A DNA stretch of 64,000 nucleotides from Atrina japonica (lineage: Eukaryota; Mollusca; Bivalvia; Pterioida; Pinnidae). A program made the translations under genes and the position numbers. Under the pieces are notes generated by a model that ran no database searches, had not been told where the DNA came from, and was given only the letters and a program-made list of their open reading frames with translations. The stretch is from contig BROG01000226.1 in assembly GCA_030159075.1 (NCBI GenBank), positions 858,001 through 922,000 on the forward strand. Reading direction: 5' to 3'. This document shows, piece by piece, positions 9,991 through 22,399 of the stretch. The number at the start of each line of letters is the position of its first letter. Positions within the stretch are counted from its first letter, which is position 1.

Positions 9991-11834
9991 CAGAATTTCG
10001 ATCTTTAGATCTTAAATTTATTCCTGGTAAGAAATGAATCAAATTAAAATCATATAGTTAATTAAAAAAGCCTAAACTGTATATAGTCAGACAGCTTTAT
10101 AATGACCATCATTAATTGGACAATTTCACCTACCGACAGGATTTTCCTGAGAACAAATGTACAGAACATTATTTACCATAGATATAACGGAATTTACAGC
10201 TTCCGACAGTGAAAATTCAGAACAAACGTGCATTTTCAGTCAAAATAAACAAGATATAACGACACAGACATACCAAATCAATCATGTTTGGTTTGTTTAC
10301 TGACAGGATTAAGGAGTGATAGGTGCTGAAACAAAGACCCATTAATGATGCAGTTCCCTGTAGAACCGTGTGAACTCAGCTGTTACGAAAAACGTGCTAC
10401 ACTCATTGACCTAGATATTGACAGACTCTTACACATAACTCCGCAGAGATGTTTTCACAGAGGTGTATCTAAAAGATTTGAAGACTTATCATAAAAACCC
10501 ATGTAATGTGTGCACTTTTTTCACTTTAAAATGATATCCGTAATTGGGGGTGATTTTTGTGAAAAGTCTTATGGCCTCTTTCCTGGTTCATTGTGAATGG
10601 ATTCTCACCTCTACTACTAAAGTGCCACCACCATATTACTGGAAAATTGTTCACATTATAAAAAGTGTGGCATAAAACATCATTCAAAGGGCAATAGCTG
10701 TTTTTCCAATTTTTTTTTATTTTGTTACTTAGATTGATATATAATATCCAAAAAAAAAAGATATAAGCGAGCATAAAAATGAGAATCCCAGTTGGACAAT
10801 TGACCATTTGCATATCATGCAGATGATTAATTCAACCTTACATTTTGTGTATGCATATGCCATTGAACCTGAAAGGACAAAATATATAGATAAAGATTCT
10901 GTTTGTGTTTACTACAGTTATAAACATTGCCATGTATTTCAATATGTAAAAAAAAAATTAAAGATTATCTTTCAATTTCTTTTTCAGTGCCAATTCCTCT
11001 GTGTGGAACAATATGTGTGTTAATATAATCTGAAACAAAACTGACATATATTCTTGGAGCTATTCCTGAAAGAGTGCATATGAGAGAGAGAGAGAGATTT
11101 ACCAGATTGAAAAAAATTCTTCTTCAGGATTTCAACTGAAGCTTGCTGTTGCCTTCGAAGAGAAAAATCAAGGGCCAAATTTAGAGGCTGATATTTATGT
11201 TATTGCTTTGCTTCATTTAGCTTTTGTGCTGTGAATGATCATTACTGGAGGTAAACCAGACCATGCAATTTCATCTCAACAGATCAAAAGATTGGAGTCA
11301 GTTATGTTGATAAAAGTTTTATTTGATTTCCGTGTCATGGTTCACAGTCTTTTCAAACTGCTTTCTTCTCCAGAAAATTTATCTTATATATATGTGGCAT
11401 TTAACGGTCATCGATACACCATTTTGTAGTTAACAGGGATCTTAAATTTTGTCATATGGTAAACCTCGGTGTTCTAGAATTCTAATTTTGACTTGATTGT
11501 TTGTGTCAATATAATGCTATGACTTTCATAAGAGGGCTTGTCTCGTGATTTACAGTCAGAAACAACAGAGGCAAAAATAAATCATTCTGCAGGATCAGCA
11601 ACAACAAATTCCAGATGTTTATTTGCCTCAATATTTTGTAAACATCATGTGAACAAAGGAGCTGACCAATCAAACTCAATATGATATATTGAAGGGCCAA
11701 CTCTCGTCCATTCCATAAATATAGGATTATGAAAATAGAGGGCATTTTCATTTCACAGACCTCAGTATGTTCAGGCTTATAAGTTGTCAATAAATATAAG
11801 GACAAATAAAAAAAAATTCATCTGGCTCTCACAC
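9991..11834. other. CDK14 3'UTR and downstream DNA
   Basis: The 3'UTR follows the TAG at 9990. AATAAA occurs at 10244-10249; poly(A) site not certain. A SINE tail fragment lies at 10557-10690 and a repeat shared with 1240-1525 at about 10690-10905. A GA run lies at 11082-11096. No further coding sequence recognised. Confidence 0.5.
10557..10690 (+). mobile_element. SINE family I, 3' part
   Basis: Shares the family body and tail with the copy at 8203-8455: CTCACCTCTACTACTAAAGT corresponds to its CTCCTCCACCATTAAAACTG, then AAGTGTGGCATAAAACATCA. The tRNA-like head is missing. Confidence 0.65.
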
Positions 11835-12004
11835 AATTGACCTATCGCCAAATGCCGGACACGGCACCTTTTGGCAAACTTTTCCATTATGACGTCACAA
11901 TCAAATGGCCCGTCAAGCATATGTGTGATTATGACGTCACAATCGAATGACGTCAAAAATGCACATGGAGAGCCACGTGTCAGACATTTGATGATAGGTC
12001 AATT
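11835..12004. mobile_element. 170-bp MITE with AATTGACCTATC ends and CRE-like palindromes
   Basis: Left end AATTGACCTATCGCCAAATG, right end TTTGATGATAGGTCAATT; these are imperfect inverted repeats. Inside are two near-identical ATTATGACGTCACAATC blocks and a third AATGACGTCA. TGACGTCA is the CRE palindrome bound by CREB/ATF factors (known); function here is untested. Confidence 0.7.
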
Positions 12005-13708
12005 CCTTGCCTCTGATATTTTGGCCTTTTGTTGTATTGCTGTGTGATAATAGCAAAACATTCCTACTTAAGCTGATGGGATAAACATACCGGAAAGCAG
12101 ATCAAATTGTAAATCTGAAAAATTTCGCAGGACTTTATTTTTGCGATACACAAGTTCTAGATTTCTTCACGAGATGATATTTTCGTGATTTTGTCATATT
12201 ATTATACTTCATTTCGCAATAATTTTATTTCCACGAGAGTGTACTCTCGTGAATATAAGCTATAATAAAATTCTCGCGAATAAACCTGGATTTACAGTAT
12301 ATTAAGTTAAATGTGCTGATTAGAAATAACTTGAAAATGCTATTTCCAATGTACTCTGTTTGCTTTGCATTATTCCATTGAGTGATGACATTGAAAACTC
12401 ACAGGGGATTCATGTTTCACTGCTAGTTTTTATATATGACATCACAAGTTCTGCTGACCGACATAGATGCACTTACCGAACTTTACTGTTTACATATTTT
12501 GTAATACAATGTATATTGAAACATTTTTTCACTGTCTAGAGTTCCTTTTTTTAAAATACAAAACATAAAAATATATTGCATCACTAAATATCAACATTAA
12601 CAATACCATATGATAAATGGGTAACTATTTTTAAGCGCATTAATATACTCAACAAAGTAATTTGGTCATAGAAAAAGGTAGTTGCCAGCATAAGTTTCAC
12701 TTCATTTCTGACAGGGGAATCTCCAATACCCTGTCAGTTTTTGTAAAACTGTCACATGGTAACCCTTAAATACTGCATTTCCTTGAACCCACTTGCCTTG
12801 GTTGTGATTGGACAGTTTTGTCTAAAAATGTAGGCATATTAGAAAAAAAGATGGTTGTATGGTTTTTTTTTTTATTATTTTTGCTGAACTAGAAACTGCT
12901 GGAATTGTGATTTTATACATGACAGATTTGAGGTTGAGGTCAAATTGATAGAAACGATTGTCTTGAGCATTATAACTTTGGTATTATGTTTATAATATTT
13001 GTAATACTATCAAGTATTTTATGTATTTTGTGCATAATTCAGAATCCATTGTTTGGTAGGTTACTCATGGTCATTATTTTCCTTTATCATTCCTGTATGT
13101 CACATCATTGCTTGTATTGGTATAGAGGTAGAGCGTTCGTCTCATAAGACTTACAGTTTACGTATAAATGCACTAAATTTGTTCATTTGTAAAAGCATTT
13201 TGCTACATATACAGGCACGAGACCAATTCTTGCAGAGTACCAAGGTTGTTTGAAGAAGAAATACATTTATTCAAAGTACTTTTGCAAAATATTGGTAACA
13301 TACAAGCTACAAAATCAAATTAATGCAAAGTTTCCCCATAGTACCCACAGATTTGTAAGCATGAGTTCGGGTTGGGGTATGGGAATGTCACATGATCAGC
13401 GATTTCAATTGATAACTTAAGTCAATCCTGAGTAGTGGATTCGATTTGCACTTGTGAATAGAATTACAGGATGATTTTCTTTTTGAAAGAAAAGCAAAAC
13501 AAAAAATGGTTCTTACAGAAAAATAACTAGCAACATAACAAATTTAAAGCTCCCTGAAGAAATGGAAGAAAACCTAAATATTTGAATAGTGCAAGTCGGA
13601 AAAGTTTATATGTTAACTAAACTATTGCAGTTACAGTGGTTTCAGAATTTACAGTTCTGGAATGGGCAAACACCTTAATAGCTGAAGGCAAACAGTAAAT
13701 ATACAATC
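12005..13708. other. Non-coding DNA between CDK14 and LETMD1
   Basis: No gene seen. 12110-12300 is a TCGCGA/CACGAGA-rich block ending TTTACAGTATA that looks like a dispersed repeat. A tRNA-like A-box fragment (GGTATAGAGGTAGAGCGTTC) at about 13120 may be a SINE head remnant. Confidence 0.45.
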
Positions 13709-14290
13709 GGGTCCGGTGGAGTTGCGCGTCCGGTGGAGTTGTGCAGCTCAAGTTTCGATGATGTAGTTTTACTTTCATTCATCCAAAGAAAAGAAAACTA
13801 GTAAGTACTAAAAGCATTTCCCCAGTATAGGTTGTGATTTATGAAATATTACTCAAATCAGTCATGCTGTGACATTATGTTTTGACTGACAAGGTCTATG
13901 AATGTTCAATCAGCGGGAACTAGGTCAAGGAACCGTCATCGAAAATAAGTTTTTAAGATTAAAATAAGAAATACCATTTCAATGAAACATCATATTTACA
14001 ATTAAAAGAGCATAAAATGAGCTTTAAGAAACTTTAGTTATGAACTGTAAACAAACCAGTCGTATTCACTGTGCATCTCCACCGGACATGGCGGCAGCCT
14101 TTGAAAACAGTTAGTTATTATTTATTTGCAGTTACATTAGTGTCAAAAACGGCATTTTAAAATTAATTTTTATATTTTGAACGATTATAAGGTAATCTTT
14201 TGTTCTGATGAAATTGTGAACGTGATTGTGGTTTTAACTGTATGTAAATCGACAGATAAATGCTTAAGTGCGCAACTCCATAGGACAGCA
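13709..14290. mobile_element. Possible MITE with GGAGTTGCGC ends
   Basis: Left block GTCCGGTGGAGTTGCGCG (with a second GTCCGGTGGAGTTGTGC) and right block GTGCGCAACTCCATAGGACA are inverted. A further CTCCACCGGACATGGC lies at about 14068. Internal sequence is AT-rich and non-coding. Confidence 0.45.
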
Positions 14291-14578
14291 TCGTAGTCTA
14301 TTGTAACTATGTAATCCTTTTATTAACCTTTTGCAAACAACATAAAGAAAAACCTGAAGCTGATATATAAGACAATCACTTGCTTTATCTTTCTACTTCT
14401 GACATACTCTTAATTTTATCGTAAATATTATTATGACAGTTTCCCAATATTAAACCATTTAATTACTTTTTTAAGTTATTGTCATATTTGGGATCTTTTT
14501 ACTTTGTGAGGGATAGCAACAGTGGATTACACAAATGTGGCGAGAATGGTCCTCTACCAAAGGACTTAAAGATACATG

Positions 14579-14972
14579 TTAGAGAGTAGAAACCTTACGT
14601 GTACGGTTACTGGGAACCTACAAGTAAACTTACATGTAGAACATGTCAGAGGTTTAGAAAATGATTATCAAATTTTTTACCCGCTTATTGATGGTTTTAA
14701 ACAGAAACTTGAGGGATCATTATATAGAAAAAGGAGAGTTATATGTAGATAATATGTGTTGTCGCAAACTAAAACGTGCATACATAACAAGTTTTCATAG
14801 AATATAGTTGCTATTTACACAAAAATACTACATGTTTTTACTTACTTGTAGCAGACGAATTACACATACTTGATAATTTGTAGATATTTTCCTTACGCAT
14901 AAAACAATGACGTCATACACTTAAAAGTAGGGGATTCCCCGCATACATGTAAGGTTTCTAAACTTCTATGAT
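14579..14972. mobile_element. Possible MITE with GTAGAAACCTTAC ends
   Basis: AGTAGAAACCTTACGTGTAC near 14585 is inverted relative to CATACATGTAAGGTTTCTAA near 14943. TACATGT motifs are frequent inside. No coding sequence. Confidence 0.4.
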
Positions 14973-15722
14973 CTATGTTTTGACAGTTAACATATTTGAT
15001 ATAAACATATTTTGGTCCTCTGGATTTCGGTTCTTGTAACTTTACAAGGTCATAATGTATTAAAACTACATTACTTGAGCTATGTGTTGTTGACATGGTT
15101 TTCCTCTGAGTAATATAAGAACTATAATTTCTGACCTGATGACATTGAAATCAGGAAACAGCTGTTGCTGGAGAGATGTAAGATCTCTTTTTTCTGTTTA
15201 ATTCATTTCATGATATTATCATTGAAGCATAATAACTTTATTTTGTTACCTGCTGACATTCCTGTTGTTTACATGTATTATTTTGGTCTTGAGTTAACTT
15301 TTTGTTTTTGCATTGCTCAATAGTAGATTTAATTGTACTTTCTTTTTCTTGTCAATTGATTTAGTTCAAAACAAAAGCTCAGAATTCAAACTTATAAAGA
15401 TGGTCTGAATATTTTTGTTATTATAAATCTGAATATTTGCCTTACTTTTGTTTTCAGCTTTTCCTTATAATGTTACGTTTATATGACATAATATTCACGT
15501 TTTTATTTTGAATCTCTCAAAAAGCATTATCTGGAATGCAAAACTGATATTTTGATTGTATTGTTGCTTTGCAGTGTTATGCTCATCTGTGTGTGTAGGT
15601 GTGTGTGAGTATGGGTGTGTGTGATTTGATGAATTATAGATGTACATACATTCAAAATCTGTTTAACTTGAATTTTATTCAAGGTAGCTAAAGATTGTAC
15701 TGAGTTCCTGTTAGACACAGGT
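14973..15722. other. AT-rich non-coding DNA
   Basis: Only a short GT-rich run at 15587-15633 stands out. Confidence 0.45.
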
Positions 15723-15990
15723 GGTACAGAGCATGTCATGTAAATGGAAGGTGGCATAGCATGACTGACATATGACAGGTGAGACAGAGCATGTCATGTG
15801 ACAGGTGGTACAGAGCTTGTCATGTGAGTGGCAGTGGCTACAGAATGTGTCATGTGAGAGGCAAGTTGTATAGAGCATGTCATGTGAGTCATAGGTGGTA
15901 CAGAGCATGTCATGTGAGAGGCAGATTGCATAGAGCATGTCATGTGATTTATAGGTGGGCCGGCATTCATATGAGTGACAGGTGGTAAAA
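15723..15990. repeat. Degenerate minisatellite, about 30-bp unit, about 8 copies
   Basis: Repeated GTGGTACAGAGCATGTCATG with variable linkers (GTGAGAGGCAG, GTGACAG). Unit length varies from about 26 to 34 bp. Not a CRISPR: the linkers are variants of one unit. Confidence 0.8.
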
Positions 15991-17621
15991 ATGCATAGAT
16001 GAAAATTACATCTGAAATGTGGTCTCGGTAAAGAGATGACCATTGAAAAAAACTACTTTTAGTGCAGTCGTCAATTAATTTCTAGGTGGAACACGCTTGT
16101 AAAATTTATTTTCTCATTGACATGTATTTAACTTTTGCCGATTTAAAAGTCAGGGACATTTCTGATTATAAACAAGACATATTCTTGGCCTTTTACAATT
16201 ATCAATAACTATATATAAAGTATCCTGGCCATTAACAATCTACCAGGAAATGTTGTGTGATGCAAAGTACATGATGTTTGGCTTATGATTGCATAAGTTA
16301 TTTTGTAACTGATATCAGAATGCATTACTGCATTTATATGACGGTGCCACTTACAGCTTACTCAAAAAGAAATCTTTTGAGCAAGAAAAGTGTTATCATC
16401 TATTAAACCATGCTGTCGGAATATTTGACATTTTGACTTCTTTAGCACTGATAATTCAGTGAACATTCTTATACACACAAATAGCATTGTTGTAAATAAA
16501 GGTTGTAAATTATGGTGTCACCTTTAGAATTATTTTTAAAGAAATTCTGTGGGTGAAACATAGGGTGTCAATTACACAAACATTTTGTAAAGCTTCGCAG
16601 GCTGTTTTTGTAATCATATTCTGAGAAGCTAATATTCAGAATTGTCATACATTGTTTTCTAGTCATGATGTCAAGCTTGTGTACAGTTATGGTGTCTATA
16701 AAACTTGGTTTTACTGTAGATCTAAGCCTGTTGATGGCTCAAGCTGATTGTTTTTTTTTATATTCTATTTCATTTGCATTTACTTTAGGAGAGGATAAAA
16801 CCCTCCTAACGCTACACTTATACAATATAGATGAATATATACAAACGCTTTCCATTAAATAAATTCCACTATTTTCATTGTATTGTAGCAGTTGATATTA
16901 TTTCATATTTTTATATTTTGTTTCTGCTGAGTAGAATTTTTATCAGATTAAACACATTTTATCCACATTAGTTAAGACCCATGTGTTGTTTGTTATTTAT
17001 GAATTATTTACATCCATTACGGTTAGAGGAATGTGTATATACTTTGATGCTGTCATGTGTCTTTTGACTCCGTGGTATTTTTCCTTATAACTTTGGTATT
17101 ATGTTTATAATATCCCAAACTTTTAACATATATAAGCTGTGATTCATACTACAAATTGAGCTTGTGTTCCGAATTCTACTCGCAATATCGTGGCCTTGCA
17201 CCATACAACTAAAAATAAGTCATAACATTTTCTCTCAAATTTGGCTAATCTTGAAATCTAAATGCCTTAACAGTTAAAAGTGTTTTCAGAATTAAGTAAA
17301 TTCTACATATGTATGCAGCCAAACCCCCGGTCCTTGAACATTGATCTGTGTTTATACTCCTTCTAGGTTCAAAGTTGAAATTCGAAAATCTTGATGATGA
17401 AATGATCCCAGCTTTTGCTTGAATCGATAAATTCATTGTATGGCAATATAAAACTTACTAGTACTTATCGCCATGGAAATCTGTCTTTGCAAGATACTTA
17501 ACAATGTTTTTGTTTCATAAATAAATACAACACAATGGTTTGGGATGTACTGCACATAAGGATTGTTTTTCATTTTTTGAAACATCATACCTTGATTAAT
17601 ATATTTTTTATGTGAAGGGTA
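15991..17621. other. AT-rich non-coding DNA
   Basis: No gene, repeat array or element border recognised. A duplicated phrase ATAACTTTGGTATTATGTTTATAATAT occurs at 12970-13000 and about 17089-17115, suggesting shared dispersed DNA. Confidence 0.4.
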
Positions 17622-17790
17622 AGGTGCGCCATTTGAATTTTGCCGCCAGGGTCGCTTTTTAACTGTTTTGATGACGTCAACAGAATACTGGCTTCTGATT
17701 GGTCAATCAAATGCGCACCAATGCGCCTCCTGTGTGGACGTCATAAAACCGGAAGATTGTTTTTTGGGTTTTCCAGGTTTGTGAAACCAG
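17622..17790 (+). repeat. Left inverted repeat of the Polinton-like remnant
   Basis: Contains GAATTTTGCCGCCAGGGTCG, then TGATGACGTCA and ACTGGCTTCTGATTGGTCAA, which pair with 22400-22632 on the other strand. The same zone then runs into two copies of AGTTGGTGGCGCCAC (17791-17837), a GC-rich island unusual for the window. Confidence 0.65.
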
Positions 17791-18000
17791 TAGTTGGTGG
17801 CGCCACTGTCGGTGAAACTATTAGTTGGTGGCGCCACCCGCAAGTAACGGTGAGAGTGCGCATGTGCGAGAAAACTGTAGCCAGGAGCCCTCACTGTTAG
17901 TCGTCAAAGTCCTGTATTCAAGTGCGCGAAGCGCGAGAAGTGGGAATTCCGAGCTCGATCTCAAGCTTGTACTAAGACTTGGTAGAGTAAAATGAAAAAA

Positions 18001-18660
18001 TCAAACACTCACCCTATGCTGGTGAGTGGTTTTTTCTGACGGATCATTTTTTGAAAAACATGGAATATACATGCAATAGCCCATGAAAAAAAATTCTGTG
18101 TAGAACGAGAGTTTATTACCCAGTAGATTTGGAAAACGTAAACAAAAGGGAACGGTATAGATAGATTGGCCTTTAAACTCCATCACAAATTGATCTAAAG
18201 CTAGGTCATACCTTGATTTAATAGTATTTTTATGTGAGGGTTCTTCTACACCATCAATTACACATTTAAAAGATCTAGAAAAGTCTAATTTCATTTCTTC
18301 TATCAAAGCTGCAGGAGACGTGTAAAACCCCAATCGAAATTTAAGTCTCCAAATGTTCCTACAAAAGCGATCTTCGACTTCACTTCTGTTTTAGAGATGA
18401 CATGGTCAAATTCTGGATCGTCTAAGGAGACATATTTCTTGATCATTTCGATAGTAAAACGTTCATGTTGACGATATTTCATTTCCTTTTTTAAGGATAC
18501 ATGGAGGTGTTCTGGGGATCTTTAGGTGTTACGATTGAACGCATATGAACGGGACCAAGACATCCATGTAATTGTAATTCGAATCTGTTTTGAATCTGTT
18601 AAGGTATTATCAAGGAAGATGTTTAAACTAGCATTGATAGGTAAATCATGTAAAAGGCTA
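18001..18660 (-). pseudogene. Decayed frame next to the polymerase, possible Polinton structural-type gene
   Basis: One open stretch (18333 down to 18001) carries GFYTSPAALIEEM and then a basic, Phe-rich part. Upstream, at 18560-18660, a different frame has LPINASLNIF.DNTLTD. The DNTL then GFY(T/D)SP order resembles uncharacterised proteins I associate with invertebrate Polintons, but this is from memory and weak. Frames are broken. No function is claimed. Confidence 0.3.
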
Positions 18661-18670
18661 CCATGATCTT

Positions 18671-19037
18671 TAGGGCTGTCATTGATGAGAAATTCTATAT
18701 CGATATATCGAAAAGTAAAAAGAATCGATAAATCGATTTATTTGGTACTTCTATAAAATGCATTCAGAATAAATAGATTCTTTATAATACTTAGGTGTGT
18801 TATTGTGTATTTGACTATCTGAAGATGAAAAAATCAATCATTACAAGGAAAACATTGTTTATTTGAACAAATTAAACAATTAGAATGAAATGTAACATAG
18901 TTCAAGAACATGAACTAAAATGAATGGAAATTATAAGAAAAAATATCCTGTGAAATGCAGTATGAAATGTATCGATACTCAAGTAATGTATCGATTCAAT
19001 CTTTATATCGATATCGATTCTATCAATGATAGCCCTA
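18671..19037. mobile_element. hAT-like MITE, 367 bp, with 8-bp target duplication
   Basis: Ends TAGGGCTGTCATTGAT / ATCAATGATAGCCCTA are inverted and lead into ATCGATA-rich arms that can fold back. Flanks are ATGATCTT (18663-18670) and ATGATCTA (19038-19045), 7 of 8 identical, as expected for hAT elements. A paralogous segment at 19450-19475 shows the uninterrupted site. Confidence 0.8.
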
Positions 19038-19048
19038 ATGATCTAGGA

Positions 19049-19262
19049 GCCGGCCTGGCTCTGTCGGTAGCGCGCTCGACTTTTGGTCGTGAGTTCGAGT
19101 CCAGCCGGCGGAAGGTTGGTTTCCTGTCCTTTGGATGAGACAGTAAAACTCGAGGTCCCGTGTCGGCACGTTAAAGAACCCTTACTGCTCAATGGCCCTT
19201 CACCGGCATTTGGTGACGTCTCCATATGAGTGAAAGATTCTTGAGTGGGACGTTAAACAACA
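19049..19262 (+). mobile_element. tRNA-derived SINE, family II
   Basis: The head has an A-box-like TGGCTCTGTCGGTAGCGC and a B box GAGTTCGAGTCC (about 19091-19102), then a body with TTTCCTGTCCTTTGGATGAG, TTAAAGAACCCTTACTGCTC, CATATGAGTGAAAGATTC, and tail TGGGACGTTAAACAACAATA. A reverse copy is at 43990-44270. The tail style resembles bivalve V-type SINEs (recalled, not searched). Inserted next to the MITE inside the Polinton-like remnant. Confidence 0.82.
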
Positions 19263-19277
19263 ATATACAAACAATTT

Positions 19278-19560
19278 AGAATCGAGAGTAGCCATGACTG
19301 TAGATACGTGTACATGAGATCAGTCTGTGTAAATGAACGACTATCGTCCACACCCTTCTGTTTTATATCGACAACACCAGAGTTAAGTTAAATACTTTTA
19401 ATAATAAAAAGCAGTTTAAACCAGCATCGCTTGGTAAATCATGTAAAATTCACCATGATCTTTAGAATCGAGAGTAGCCATGACTGTAGATACTGTTTTA
19501 TATCAACGACAACACCAGAGTAAAGTACAATACTTTTAATAATAGAATAACACGTTTTTC
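19278..19560. repeat. 187-bp offset duplication in the Polinton-like remnant
   Basis: GAATCGAGAGTAGCCATGAC occurs at about 19278 and 19465, followed in both by CTGTAGATAC, TTTTATATC, ACAACACCAGAGT and AATACTTTTAATAATA. The upstream GTAAATCATGTAAAA phrase also occurs at 18641 and 19434. Confidence 0.7.
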
Positions 19561-21560
19561 GAACAGTCTCACTTTCCAATAAACATAAAGTACAAAAGTT
19601 TTCGATTCGCTGTCTCTTATCATACACTTTACGTACTTCTTTTTCTTTTGTTGACTACGTAATAATTGTTTCAATGTATCCAAGTTGACGCTACAAGTTG
19701 TACGACTATCAAAAGTGATTCCTTTGACTTTCATAATTTTTATGATCTCCCGAGACAAAGGATAAGATAGAATCACCATCTAATTCGTCTATCCATCCTC
19801 CTTAACTGTTCACTATAGCGGGATTTCACTGCTCCGGATCATGTTGATTATTGATACTGTCTATATAAAAATATAACAGTCGTTCTCCTAAACGTTTTAG
19901 AATGGCATAGAGGTGTAACCGTGCTAAAAACGTGGTAAAGGCTGCTAGCACTACATTACTAAAACCATTCGCTTCGTAAAAGTCATCCATCTATTTAGAA
20001 TTAACCAGCAACATGTCTAGCTCATCATGGTTTTCATCATTTGGAATCAGTTTTAAATGTGATATATCACGAGTGTCATATTGAAGTAATGAATTGTTAT
20101 TCTTCGTAACTCTCCACATATTGAGTGTTGAGGTAAATCAGTCCCTTAAGGAAACTTGCTCCACAAGCACTTTGGAAACAGTATAGGAATGGTACGTAAG
20201 ATAGGATCCTTTTCTAAATCACCTTCCTTTAAGATAAGCTGTTCTCTCATTTCAATCTCTTTGAGGAACTGACGACGGCCTTCGACTGTTTGACAGGAAG
20301 CAGGAAACCACTAGTCCGTTGCTTAATCTAAAGAAACTGATAATATAACTACGGAATTAAGTATTGGACTGATCAGGGGAATGTCATACTTCAAAGATAC
20401 GATCAATCACATATCATTTCTCTATAGCTTTACTCAATCCACACGTCGTCCATGTGCCTCACAAACTTCGCTATTAGTTCGTATGAGGGTATCGATATTT
20501 ATGCCCAACTCCTGTTCGATTCCCTGTTGAGCACAAGTACGACACAAAGGGGAAAGTAGTTTTCCTCTTGCAATCCGATAAGCTAACACGGGATGAAATA
20601 ACTGACGAGTGGTATAACAGCCCAAAGTAGTGATCCAGACTTTTGAAATCATGGGTAATCACATTTGGGTGTCCAAAAGGACAAACGGTTACAAAGAACA
20701 TACATCCACGTAACAAATGTCTCCTTCACAGAGCAAACGAGTAGAATTCGTTTGATCTCCAAACAAAGCATCTTTAGGAATAACGGGCTGGGGAAATCCT
20801 CATACGTTCTATCAATGAAATTTTGAAACTCTGGATCCGTCTTGTACCTTTGACGATAGTTATGTTCCCATAACGTTTCTACTTGATAGTGTTGTCGCAA
20901 ATACTGATCTCGTTCTTATGTCTTTCGATACACTTGCTCATACGTCAAAGTTGAATGAAAAGGGTGATTCTCTTGCTATTAGGCAAACACATGGAACAGC
21001 AAAAAATCATTAAAACTCGCAATCGGTTTGAGTCTTCATGATAACCATCCACTTGATAAGATCCTACTTAGACTTCACCTCCATGATGAGCATGTCTAAC
21101 CGTTTGACCAGTTTGATGTTCTTTCCAAATCGACTAACATAGTGCTAGGGTCGAATACTGCTGAGGGATATCCCTGTGGGGTATGATAGCAATCGTATCT
21201 TTTTGCATATGATTGCGATGATATGTTATATTCCTCGTACTGGCAACGTAATAGAATCAGAAAATCGTCCGCACCCTTTAGTTTCAGACACATGCTTTGA
21301 AAATGCATTTAAGCCTGACGCAAGATAAATACACCCGATCCACAGTATTCTTCTAATTCGGAATGTAAATGAAAAATCTCTCTTTCGATTTTTATCTTGA
21401 TACCACTCTTCAAAATCACGACGCACATCAGGTTTCATTTTTTTCTGGCTCGTAATACATAGCTGGTGGATATACCTCTATGTAATCAGAATCAGCTTCG
21501 GTATTGAAAAGAAAGGTTTTGGGTAACGAAGCAGGGCCATATGAATAGCCCACAATTTGT
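19430..21560 (-). pseudogene. Protein-primed family B DNA polymerase, broken (Polinton/Maverick type)
   Basis: Reads right to left in several frames with many stops. Recognisable family landmarks: HGGEV near 21075-21098 and VDGYH near 21043-21062 of the exonuclease-to-palm part, a SLYP-type motif A whose Tyr codon is a stop (20689-20691), GHPNV at 20661-20677 in a different frame, PLCRTC at about 20530-20555, and a motif C-like YFYIDS at 19850-19880 where the expected YxDTDS aspartate and Thr are changed. The C-terminal VKGITFDSR stretch is near 19710-19730. The polymerase would copy linear element DNA from a protein primer; this copy cannot be active. Confidence 0.75.
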
Positions 21561-21737
21561 TGATGGTGGGCTAATAAGGTTTTCATTACTTAAAACTTAA
21601 TCATGCATTCAGGGAAATACCCAAAGTTGATGAAGATTCACACCAGACCCCAAAACTGGAAAAAAAAACCCAGTCCTATTAGGATCACACCTCTCGCAAA
21701 GTATCGCGATACCTACTACTGATCTCACTCTAAACCA

Positions 21738-22145
21738 TAGCCTGGGTTCCTGGCCCCATCTTAATTCGTCGATAGGGCCAGTCGTAATACAATCCACGTG
21801 ACCAAGTTATCAGCGCAAAGCAGGCCTGAAAATTATCACATGATGAAGATACCGGATATAGAAATGCGCATGCCCATATTAGTAAACAGAGAAAATCCAG
21901 TATCCATTCTCGGTATTCGAACAGGCAATCACGTCAGATTCTTGCAAATGTAGTAAACAATCTACTTGCTTATGTCTGTGAGATCTTTATTGTGTATTTC
22001 TACAACGATTGGGTGCAAATTGTGCATACATCAATCGTATAATATGCTGAAAATGTAATCTTGTCCAATCAAATAATCGAAGTGATTTGTATTCCACTTG
22101 GCTATACTGAGAGCGTTAGCATCAGTGAGCCAGGATCCCAGGCTA
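21738..22145. mobile_element. MITE, 408 bp, TAGCCTGGG ends
   Basis: Left end TAGCCTGGGTTCCTGGC, right end GCCAGGATCCCAGGCTA: a 17-bp inverted repeat with two mismatches. TA at both borders. No coding capacity. Sits inside the Polinton-like remnant, upstream of the polymerase relic. Confidence 0.7.
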
Positions 22146-22399
22146 TCCAAACCTAATCTGGAAAACCCAAACTTCTGTTAGCATCCAAACTCTCGTGAAC
22201 TCGCGAGAAATCTCGCTATCCAAAGTCCGCCTATTCTTTCTGCTCTACTCATCTCACTTCAAAACCCAAATCTAAAAAAACACCAAAATCCTGGTCTAAA
22301 AATAGATTCACTCCCAACCCCATATCTGTAAAAACCCAACTTCTATTTTAATTAGCATCTGACCTCTGATCGAAGGTTCTCATTGGCTCGTTATCCAAG

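Noticed and set aside
10526..10813. 95-codon open frame on the - strand
   Set aside because: It covers a SINE tail and a dispersed repeat; no homology or splice support.
17640..17900. 86-codon open frame in the GC-rich block
   Set aside because: It lies in the inverted repeat of the Polinton-like remnant; no domain seen and both strands are open by composition.
19049..19110. Possible tRNA gene
   Set aside because: Head of a family II SINE; a reverse copy is at 43990-44270.
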